The position numbers and the translations under genes are program-made. This document shows, piece by piece, positions 43,929-51,993 of a stretch of DNA of 64,000 bases (the first letter of the stretch is position 1; each line of letters starts with the position of its first letter). The stretch lies in assembly GCF_003112515.1 (NCBI RefSeq), contig NZ_BEVZ01000002.1:1116001-1180000 (forward strand), written 5' to 3'. This DNA is from Streptomyces fragilis. Lineage in GTDB: Bacteria; Actinomycetota; Actinomycetes; Streptomycetales; Streptomycetaceae. Below the pieces are notes generated by a model that was not told where the DNA came from, did no database searches, and saw only the letters and a list, made by a program, of their open reading frames with translations.

Positions 43929-44149
43929 GCCGCGTACACCGCCACCGGATGCCGCTCTTCGGCTTCGGCGGCGGTGCGCAACGCTGCCTTGCGCGTCTCC
44001 CTCTGTCCGGCGGCGAGAGCCCGGGGGCGGGCGTCCGCCCAGGAGGAGCACAGGAGTGCGAGGGGCCCTGGGCGTGTAGACCGTACGGTCATGGGGGATT
44101 CAACGGGTCTGGTGACTGGCCACGAGGATGCGGTCAGGTGGGGGGGATT

Positions 44150-45430
44150 ATGAAGGCACACGCTTCAGTGCCATGGGGGACCAAGATTCTGGAACGTCGG
44201 CCCGCACGCTCCGGTTGGGCGCTGCTTCGGCTTGCAGCCCCCTTCTCATTTGTCTGCGAGCGGTGCCGACGACAAAGCGCCGATACCACGGTTGCGGTTG
44301 AGTCCGGAGCCGGCGCCGACAGCCGTGTGTGCTGTCTGCGCTGCTACGAACTGGGCGACGCCGGGGTACCAAATGTCGAACAGGACCGAGTGGCAAAGGT
44401 ACCTGAGCGACTGAATAAGGCGAACGAAGTCCCGGACATCCGTGGAGAGTTCGAGGGTGATCCTCCTGGCCAGGACGACGTCTTGCTGATCGAGGGATGT
44501 GACCCCGGGGAGCCGCACGATGTACTCGAAACCCGGTCCGGGATCAGGTGGACGTTCGTGCTCCGCGAGCACCACCTGGAGCATGCCGTGTGCCCACTGC
44601 CTCCAGAGGCGGCACCGCACCTCCGGAAGGCCACGGTAGTCCGCGTCCACGACGGCCGGGCATGGCCCACGGTCCTGCTGGACGTACGTCGTAAGAAGGC
44701 GGTGCAGGAGAGCATCTCCGGCGTGCGCTGGCCCCGGGCGCAGGTCATGCCCGGAACCAGGATCATGGCAGAGTTGAGCAACGGGCAGGTCGAGCTGCGC
44801 GTGACACCGTTGGAACGACCCGTCTTCATCGCGCGGAGGAAGTTCCTCCACGCGTACGACCCTCAGGTCGTCGTACGTGAGCTTCCCATGTCTTCGAAGA
44901 GCGCCCTTGACGCTCCCCTGGACAGAGCAGTGCTGGAGACGATTCGCAAGTTGGGGTATCTGGACGAGAACGGTCGAGCACTCCTGCCGATGTCCAACCT
45001 GATCGCCAATGTCGGACGGCTGCACGGCCACGGACGGCCGGTGCCGGGTGATGCCGTCCGAGCGGTCGTTGACAGGCTGGTGATAAGTAAGCGCCTGACA
45101 TGGCAGACCGGCAGTCGGAGCCCTGAAGGAATCCTCGCCTTCCCCGCACGGCAGGGTGAGAAAAAGGTCCGACTCGTGTGTTATCGACCGTTCGAACTAC
45201 CCAGGGGCGACGGCGATCAGAAGTCGCAGCGGGTCATTCACCTGCCCGGTCCCTCCTCGCGGCATGGAGTGTCCGGCCACCTGATGAAGATCGACCACTT
45301 GGGCAAGGAGGCCAGCGAAGAGGCCCGAGCGGCATATGCGGATGCCCACCGACGTGCCGGCCTCGCGGGGAGTCACAAGCTGCCGAAGGGCCATACCTAC
45401 GTCAGACCTCACGACCGTGGAGGGAGATAA
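44150..45430 (+). CDS. Unrecognised protein with two CxxC motifs and conserved C-terminal HTYVRPH motif
   Basis: The 426-residue protein has FVCERCRRQSAD and RVCCLRCYELGD near residues 33 and 63, which could bind one zinc. The middle has no domain that I can name. The C-terminal end GHTYVRPHDRGGR is conserved in a separate degraded copy at 56.53-56.60 kb. The gene is convergent with the DUF262-RAMA gene, with 96 bases between stops. ATG 44150 has GGGGGGA right before it. Nothing identifies a function; its genomic company suggests defence or an accessory role. Confidence 0.65.
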   Translation: MKAHASVPWGTKILERRPARSGWALLRLAAPFSFVCERCRRQSADTTVAVESGAGADSRVCCLRCYELGDAGVPNVEQDRVAKVPERLNKANEVPDIRGEFEGDPPGQDDVLLIEGCDPGEPHDVLETRSGIRWTFVLREHHLEHAVCPLPPEAAPHLRKATVVRVHDGRAWPTVLLDVRRKKAVQESISGVRWPRAQVMPGTRIMAELSNGQVELRVTPLERPVFIARRKFLHAYDPQVVVRELPMSSKSALDAPLDRAVLETIRKLGYLDENGRALLPMSNLIANVGRLHGHGRPVPGDAVRAVVDRLVISKRLTWQTGSRSPEGILAFPARQGEKKVRLVCYRPFELPRGDGDQKSQRVIHLPGPSSRHGVSGHLMKIDHLGKEASEEARAAYADAHRRAGLAGSHKLPKGHTYVRPHDRGGR

Positions 45431-45526
45431 CCGGGACGTGCCTCGCGAAGGCACGGCAGTCCTGCTCAGAGGTGATGGCTTTCACGGGCTGGCCGCATGC
45501 CCGCAGCCGGGCGCGACGAGTCGACC

Positions 45527-47452
45527 TCACCGGATGCTTTGCAGGAGCGCTCCCGTTGCCGTGACGGTCCAGAACGACCACCCGTTGCGGTTCGGGTTGA
45601 CGTGTGGGTTGAGGGCTCGTACCACGGCTACCGCCGCCCCGCTGGGGGACTCGTACACGCCGCGGCCCGGGCCGGAGGGGACCGTCACCGTGCGGGACGG
45701 CGGGTCGTAGTAGGCGGTGGTGCGCCGACCTTCATAGATGGCGTGCAACTCGACGCCCTGCTCCGTACGCAGCGCTTGAACGTCTGCCTTCACCAGCGCG
45801 GGCGCGGAGGTATCCTCTGCGATCACGGACTCGTCAGCGGGAAGCTCGTCGGCTTCCTGGCGAGTGCTCTTCCCGTCGTAGGTGGGCAGCCCCAGGAGCC
45901 CGTTAAGGACGTTGGCCAGCAAGTTCCGGCGCGCAGCCAGGAAGTCCGGGAAGCGGTCGAGGGACCGCAGCTCCGAGTCGCTTGGGATCCACTGTTCAGC
46001 CAGGCGTTCCGGCGCGACGCCCTCCATGTATTCGGCGGGCAGCCTGGAAGAGATCATCTTGTTGGTCTGGCCGGTGACGAAGGCCAGATTGGCGAGGCTG
46101 TTCCACTCCTCCTTCGCATACGTGCCCTGGACTTGGGCGCGAGGGAACACGTGGTGGAACTCGATCCTGGAGCCGCTGTTCATCGGCTGATCGTTGATGG
46201 CGATGTTGGTCGCCCAGTCCCGCGCCCTGCCCCGCAGCGCGGCGATGTAGAGCAACTTGAAGAACGCGTGCGTGGAGTACTTCTGCTCGAGGTCCCTTGG
46301 ATGGAGGGCGCTGTCCAGGGAGCGAGGGCCGGAGGCTCGGCGAATGAGCTCGGCGAACAGGTCCTCCCCGGAACGGGACCTGATCAGCCGAGCCTCCGCG
46401 TCGAGCTTGCCCTCGACCTGCAATGAGTAATGGCTGAAGGCCATCGCCGTGTAGACCCAGCGACGCAGCAGTTGCGCCTCTCCCGGACGCAGCTTGCCGC
46501 TCCGGTGGTGTAGCAGCAGAGCAGGCACGATCGTGACGTTCGGCGAGGAGAGAATCTCGGACCTGGGGATCGAGCACTCGCCCTTCAGAAAGTCGATGGC
46601 GAAGCGCAGGGCCTTTTCGGTGGCATGCCACGCCTCCTTCAGCGCGGTCTCGTCCACCTCCGCTCCGATGAGCTTGATGTGCTGGGCGCCGGTGCCCGCG
46701 AGGAGGCTCATGAGGCGCAGGACCGCTTCCCTGTTCAGGTCGAAGTCGCTGTCCCGCAGTTCCTGGTGGAAGGCATCCATGGTGTCCAAGCCGGCGTTCC
46801 AGCGGGCCGCGATCGCGCTGTACACGAGATCGCCCTTGGACAGTCGGCGGCCGCCCTTGTTCAGTCGGGCGAAGAGCTCGGCGACCTCCTCATAGTCGTC
46901 GGACTCGTAGGTGATGACGGCGATCTGGTGCTGCCGAATGTTGTTCACCTTCTGCAGCCGCTGGGTCCATATGTCGAAGTTCGGATCGTCGTACGGCACC
47001 CCGGCCTTGTGGAGGACCTGATAGAACTGGGCGTTCTCCTGGAGAAGCGTCGACACCGGAATCAGCAGCGGATCCTTGCGTTGCACGGCGCTCGGGGTGA
47101 CGAACTCCTCGGTGCGCACGTTGAAGCGGAGGTCGATGAGCCGACCATCGGCCTTCGACTCCGGTCGGTAGACCCAGGCAAGGGAGGTCAGCCGCTGCTG
47201 CCCGTCCAGTAGATAGAGAGGCTTATGTGTCGTCTTGTCGGTCTGCACGACGGCGGCAGTTTTGAACGGGACGTTCAGGCCGGTCTTCCAGAGCAGCAGG
47301 GCGCCGACCGGATAGCCCCGGTAGAGGGAGTCGAAAAGGTCACGTACGTCAGGCCGCATCCAGACGAAGTCGCGCTGGATGGAGGGAATGACGACCCTAC
47401 CCCGCAGCAGGTCCTCCACCTGAGAAATGATCTTTTCGTTCGCCAGTCCCAT
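45527..47452 (-). CDS. DUF262 protein with HNH-like and C-terminal RAMA-like domain
   Basis: The protein (about 641 residues from ATG 47452) has the DUF262 ParB-like core: VVIPSIQRDFVWMRPDVRDLFDSLYRGYPVGALLLW, YLLDGQQRLTSLAWVY and FARLNKGGRRLSKGDLVYSAI. The nuclease-like region is SGSRIEFHHVFPRAQVQ followed by NSLANLAFVTGQTNK. The last 100 residues (VELHAIYEGRRTTAYYDPPSR, YESPSGAAVAVV, NRNGWSFWTV) fit a RAMA domain, which is found in restriction systems and may read DNA. Longer starts (47500, 47578) exist, without better ribosome-binding sites. Confidence 0.82.
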   Translation of the reverse strand: MGLANEKIISQVEDLLRGRVVIPSIQRDFVWMRPDVRDLFDSLYRGYPVGALLLWKTGLNVPFKTAAVVQTDKTTHKPLYLLDGQQRLTSLAWVYRPESKADGRLIDLRFNVRTEEFVTPSAVQRKDPLLIPVSTLLQENAQFYQVLHKAGVPYDDPNFDIWTQRLQKVNNIRQHQIAVITYESDDYEEVAELFARLNKGGRRLSKGDLVYSAIAARWNAGLDTMDAFHQELRDSDFDLNREAVLRLMSLLAGTGAQHIKLIGAEVDETALKEAWHATEKALRFAIDFLKGECSIPRSEILSSPNVTIVPALLLHHRSGKLRPGEAQLLRRWVYTAMAFSHYSLQVEGKLDAEARLIRSRSGEDLFAELIRRASGPRSLDSALHPRDLEQKYSTHAFFKLLYIAALRGRARDWATNIAINDQPMNSGSRIEFHHVFPRAQVQGTYAKEEWNSLANLAFVTGQTNKMISSRLPAEYMEGVAPERLAEQWIPSDSELRSLDRFPDFLAARRNLLANVLNGLLGLPTYDGKSTRQEADELPADESVIAEDTSAPALVKADVQALRTEQGVELHAIYEGRRTTAYYDPPSRTVTVPSGPGRGVYESPSGAAVAVVRALNPHVNPNRNGWSFWTVTATGALLQSIR

Positions 47453-47644
47453 GCCGCCCCCAGCATCCGCGTGATCCGCCACATCCACGGTAACCGCCAT
47501 CCGGATGCGGTCGGCCGGTTTCGGATCTTTGCGTTTGGTGACCCCCACTGTCGGCTTCAGACCTTGAGCTCTTTCCATCATCGGCCTGAGCTGGCCAGAT
47601 GCAGGGTCAGGACGGCCCGGACCAGGCTGGTGATGCGGGTGGTC

Positions 47645-47978
47645 GAGCACCACCGTTCGCGGAGGAGTCGCTTGGGCAGCAGGGTGCAGTCCAGCAGCAC
47701 GAACGCCTTCGTTGATGCCGCTCGGGCCCTTCCACAAGGGTCGGGGCGAGTGTGGCTAGAAGGTCGACGGCCTCGGCGACGTACCGGTAGGTGGTCGTCG
47801 TGCCGATGCCGATGACGAATCCGACCGCGAGCTGGGCGCAGGGGCGGCTGTTGCGGAGGTGGGCGCTTGTGAGCAGGGCCTGTTGCCCGTGACTCAGGCA
47901 CTGCCACCAAGTGCCGAGCTCCCGGCGGTGCCGGCGGAGCTTGGCGGATAGAAAGCGCAGGGCAGAGCTGGACACGGC
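47645..47978 (-). pseudogene. N-terminal fragment of a HARBI1/IS5-like transposase
   Basis: SSSALRFLSAKLRRHRRELGTWWQCLSHGQQALLTSAHLRN, then FVIGIGTTTTYRYVAEAVDLLATLAP is the start of a common streptomycete transposase. A frameshift follows (ASTKAFVLLDCTLLP continues in another frame), and the catalytic half is missing. Confidence 0.7.
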
Positions 47979-48208
47979 GACGCCGGAAGGGTGACAACCC
48001 ACGAAGCCTCTGGTGGAGATGGGCTTTCTTGGTCGAAAGCCCATCTACCAAGGGCTTCACCTATCTGTCAGGTTAACCTGGCCTACCTGGCGACAGGTTG
48101 GAGCGGGTTCACTGCCGCCCGACACCGAGATTGGCGTCCGCAGCTAACCCATCGACCACCGGCCCGCCCGCACCAGGGCGGGCCCGCTCACCGACCAAGG
48201 AGCATCCC

Positions 48209-48424
48209 ATGGCAGACGCCTGCCAGAGCATCCTCATCTCCCCGTCCGGCTACGCCCACCACCCCGGCTGCCACCACATCGCTCCCGAGTACTTGGACAA
48301 CCCGGAGTGGGCGCGCCTCGCCCTCCACGGGGTGTCTTTCCCACCCGTCGACGAGGATCGCCCGCTGACCGTACAGATCGGAGACCGCACCTGGACGGCC
48401 AAGCGTCGCTGTCCCGACTGCTGA
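48209..48424 (+). CDS. Small protein with HHPGCHH and RCPDC motifs
   Basis: The 71-residue protein has YAHHPGCHHIAPEYLDN in the first half and ends in RTWTAKRRCPDC. Two histidine/cysteine groups could bind one metal ion. ATG 48209 has AAGGAG six to seven bases upstream, a good start. The family is not known to me. Confidence 0.6.
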   Translation: MADACQSILISPSGYAHHPGCHHIAPEYLDNPEWARLALHGVSFPPVDEDRPLTVQIGDRTWTAKRRCPDC

Positions 48425-48727
48425 CTCCCTCCCGTCTGCCGCTGTAGGGACCTCCCGGAGGGGGAGAGGCGTGCGCCGGCGTCGCGCGGGGGTGCGGCGT
48501 CCTGGCCAGATGCTCAATCCGAGTCATGCCGCGTATCGAGTGCCCGTCGCCGGCAGCTGGAGCACCCGGCATGTTCCGCCTGTCTCGGCACGACGGGCCT
48601 GGGCGGCCGGCCACGATCAACGGGCTCCTGTCGTGCGTCGGCTCCCTCGCTGTGACGCCCCGCCCGGAGGGGGTCGAGGCGCCCTCCCCTGTCCTGATCC
48701 TTCGTGACGTCACCACCTCCGAGAGTG

Positions 48728-48804
48728 TGGGTGCCGAGAATCATGTCCGAGCACGCAGTATGTTGGAGCGCACGGACCATGCCGCCGAAGTAGTCGCGTC
48801 TGCG
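48728..48804 (-). repeat. Fragment of a type 1 IS (left end)
   Basis: GTGCCGAGAATCATGTCC followed by a C-terminal transposase piece (CCGCCGAAGTAGTCGCGTCTGCGG) matches the left end of the intact type 1 IS. It abuts the recombinase fragment. Confidence 0.6.
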
Positions 48805-49345
48805 GAGATCCATTGGGTGACGACGGTGGGGTCGGCTCCGGCGGCGAGTGCGGCCCGGTAGCGGGCGAGGCGCTTGTCGCACTCCTTCAGTGTTCGCCGT
48901 GCCTGGTCCTCATCGGGGGTGCCGGCGGCAGCGGCCTTAGCTGCCGCTGCGGTGGCGTGGGCCAGCGCGGTGAGAGTGGTGGTGAGCCGGTCGGGGGTGA
49001 AGGCGTGGGCGATCCACCGGTCGAGGCGCGGGGTGATGGTGTCTTCGCGGAGGTACACGGTGCGCGGGTGGTCGAGGTCGAGTGCCTGAAATCCGTCTCG
49101 CGGAACTCGCACCGGTAGTAGACGTTGTCGCGGATGACGGCGGGCTGCATCTTCCTCCCGCACAGTGCGCACCGGATCCTCCGCGCAGGGTGTAGGGCCG
49201 GTTGCCGGTGGCGGTGTCGCGTTCGGGGCGGCCGCCGTGCCGGAGGGAGCGTTCGCGGCGGGCTTTCTGCGCTTCTTCGAAGAGGCGGGTAGTGATGATC
49301 GGCTCGTGGGCGGGCTCGTTGGACCTGTGGGCTCGTAAAGTCATA
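48805..49345 (-). pseudogene. Middle part of a serine recombinase
   Basis: Read on the minus strand in more than one frame, it gives RAHRSNEPAHEPIITTRLFEEAQKARRERSLRHGG, the zinc-ribbon region (CALCGRKMQPAVIRDNVYYRCEF) and DHPRTVYLREDTITPRLDRWIAHAF, then RTLKECDKRLARYRAALAAGADPTVVTQWI. It is the complement of the C-terminal pieces at 26.2, 38.6 and 55.3 kb, with about 55 bases of overlap with copy 1. The resolvase catalytic domain is missing. Confidence 0.75.
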
Positions 49346-49383
49346 GCCGGAGGTCAGGGCATAGAGCCCTCTTGGCTGGGATT

Positions 49384-50477
49384 ATGTCCGCCGTGATCCT
49401 CTCGATGCTGTACAAGGTGACCCGCGGGCTGCTGTCCGTCCCCGGTGTGCTGCTCCGCCGCAACACCGCCAGGGACGCAGAGTTGCTCGTGCTCCGCCAC
49501 GAGAGCGCGGTGCTGCGCCGTCAGATCACCGGCCCAGTTCGCTACGAGTCCGCAGATCGGTTCTGGCTGGCTTCACTCTAGAGCCTGATACCCCGGCGCC
49601 GCTGGCGCGAGGTCTTCCCGATCACGCCGGGGACCCCATTGGCGTGGCACCGCAGGTTCATCGCCGCGAAGTGGGACTACAGCGCCCGGCGCGCCCGCAC
49701 GGGACGGCCTCCGACCAAGGCAGCACTCAAGAAGCTGATCCTCCAGCTCGCTCGCGAGAACGCACAGTGGGGTCACCGGCGGATCCAGAGCGAGCTCGCC
49801 CGACTCGGGCACCCCATCGCCGCCTCCACAGTTTGGGAGATTCTCCACGCGGCCGGCATCGATCCAGCCCCGCGCCGTACCGGCCCGACCTGGAAAGAGC
49901 TCCTCGCCAACCAGGCCCAAGGCATCGTCGCCGTCGACTTCTTTCACCTCGACACCGCCCTCGGACGCAGGCTGTACGCAATGGCGTTCATCGAACATGC
50001 CACCCGACGCCTGCACATCACCGGCGTCACCGCCAACCCCACCCGCGAATGGGCGGTACAGCAGGCCAGGAACCTCGCCGCCGATCTGGGCGCGCGCATA
50101 GAGTCCCTGTGCTTCCTGCTGCGTGACCGCGACGGCAAGTACGGCCAGCCCTTCGACGCTGTCTTCGAAGCCGAGGAGATCGAGGTCCTCAAGAGTGCGC
50201 CGCGGGCTCCTCGGATGAACGCCCACTGCGAGCGAGTGATCGGCACCATACGGCGCGAGGCCCTGGACCATGTCCTCATCATGGGCGAGGCCCACGCCCG
50301 ACACGTCCTGGCCACCTACGAGCGGCACTACAACGAGCACCGCCCCCACCGGGCCCGCAACCAACTACCGCCAGACGCAGGCCAACAACCCGTCGCCGTA
50401 CACGAATCCGCAGGCCGCGAACTCCTACGCACCGAATTCTGGGCGGCGTCATCAACGAGTACCGATATGCGGCTTGA
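49384..50477 (+). pseudogene. Integrase-core transposase with nonsense and frameshift mutations
   Basis: The start (MLYKVTRGLLSVPGVLLRRN, ELLVLRHESAVLRRQI) is followed by an in-frame TAG at about 49579, then SLIPRRRWREVFPITPGTPLAWHRRFIAAKWDY and the integrase core (IVAVDFFHLDTALGRRLYAMAF, CFLLRDRDGKYGQPFDAVFEAE, MNAHCERVIGTIRREALDH). A frameshift near 50430 moves the end (LGGVINEYRYAA) into another frame. Confidence 0.8.
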
Positions 50478-51350
50478 CCTGCAGCGACGAATTTCCGAGC
50501 TCCACACGCTTCACCGAGATGTGTGGTCGCACCTGGAGACGCCGCATTGGCGTCGGGAGGTGCGACAGGGGCGGTTGAAGCGCCCGGCGTTGGATGTCTT
50601 CCTCACCTGTGAACTCGCGGAGGAGGTACAGGCTCCCGAGCTCTTCCTGACGTTCCGCAGGCTCCTTCGTGAGACCGGAACGGGCTTGCCTGTGCTGGTG
50701 CGCCACATGGTGGACCAAGCCGCGGTGTATCAGCGGTGTATGGCTGACCGCCGAAGAGCAGGCAGAGACGCCCGAGGGACGCTTCCTGAGCGTCCTGCGT
50801 GTGCTGGACGCCAACACCATCATTCCTGTCCGCATGTGGCTGGTGACCAGGTACAGCGAGGACGATCGTGCTGAGGCGATAGCCGCTCTGGACTCCTACC
50901 TGGTTCGGCGCATGGTCAGTCGACTGACGACGAAGAACTACAACCGGCTATTTCTTGACCTGCTGCAGGAGCTCAAGACCAAGGACGATCCGGGAGCAGT
51001 GGGGGCGTTCCTGCTTCGGCAGGACGCGGAATCCGGATTCTGGCCTCGGGACGAGGACGTGCGATACGTCCTGCGCACGTAGCCCCTCTACAAGCAACTC
51101 ACCAGGGCGCGTCTACGACTCGTGCTTGCCAAACTGGAGAGCACGTCGTACACGGGCCGGACCGAGCGTGTCGTCCACCACGGCAAGCTGACCATCGAAC
51201 ACCTGATGCCGCAAAGCTGGGAAGAGCACTGGGCAATGCCTGACGGCCATGACCGCACCGAAGCAAGGGAACTGCGACAGGCACTGCTCCATACGGCGGG
51301 CAACCTGACCTTGCTCACCCGAGTACTCAACCTGGAGGGTATCGCCCGCC
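50478..51350 (+). pseudogene. C-terminal half of a third DUF262/HNH gene
   Basis: Across two frames it encodes the DUF262 downstream helical part (HTLHRDVWSHLETPHWRREVRQGRLKRPALDVFLT, then AAVYQRCM / SVLRVLDANTIIPVRMWLV), a stop after VRYVLRT, and the HNH block TIEHLMPQSWEEHW with HTAGNLTLLTRVLN. The 5' half was lost to the transposase just upstream. Confidence 0.8.
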
Positions 51351-51398
51351 GGCGTCACTCCCGCTGCCGGGCTGTGAGAGTTGCCGGCCGTCGCTCGG

Positions 51399-51932
51399 TC
51401 AGTCGCACTCCTCGGAGGCCTCGACCGCTTTGGTGTACGCGGTGACCAGCTTCTCCACGGCGGCCGGATCCGCCCTGTCCGGATCGAACACCTGGATTGC
51501 CGCGTACAGGTTTTGCTCGGGGTGCTCGGCGGACGTGCAGGAGGAGGTCTTGCCGACCCCGCCGGTGCCCGAGTGAACGAAGCGGGCGTCGTCGGACATC
51601 TTGGCGCCCTTCATCCCCCAAAATCCACGCGCCACCGAAGAGGCAGACTCCCCGCGCGCCCACCAGGTACGGGTCTGGCGCAGAACGGGGTCGCCGTCGA
51701 CGAGTACGCTGCACTGCGTTGTTCCGCTGTTCGGAGCCGTCTCCTTCGTGGTCAGGACCTTGCCACCGGGAAGGAAAGGCTCCAGGTACTTGGGGTCGAG
51801 CGCTATCCCGCACAGCGCACCCGGAACCTCGTATGCCCGCTTCCCAACGGTGCCGTCCCCATCGGAGCAAGCTGTGAGGGCGAGGGCGCCGAGAAGGACG
51901 GTCACTGTGGTGAATGCGAAGGTGCGGTACAC
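51399..51932 (-). CDS. DUF3558-like lipoprotein
   Basis: The 177-residue protein has a lipoprotein signal (LLGALALTAC, Cys22) and a small domain with Cys in GALCGIALD, TTQCSVLVDG, TSSCTSAEH and ASEECD, as in DUF3558-like actinobacterial lipoproteins. It follows the DUF6571-like gene by 61 bases on the same strand. Membrane attachment fits a role with the secreted-protein cassette. Confidence 0.7.
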   Translation of the reverse strand: MYRTFAFTTVTVLLGALALTACSDGDGTVGKRAYEVPGALCGIALDPKYLEPFLPGGKVLTTKETAPNSGTTQCSVLVDGDPVLRQTRTWWARGESASSVARGFWGMKGAKMSDDARFVHSGTGGVGKTSSCTSAEHPEQNLYAAIQVFDPDRADPAAVEKLVTAYTKAVEASEECD

Positions 51933-51993
51933 GGGGGAAGTCCTTCAGTGAGGGGTGGTCGGGAGACCGGGAGAACGGCTTGGGAACGGAAGG

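Noticed and set aside
45527..47452. Plus-strand open frames across this interval
   Set aside because: They oppose the DUF262-RAMA gene, have no family signature, and the codon bias supports the minus strand.
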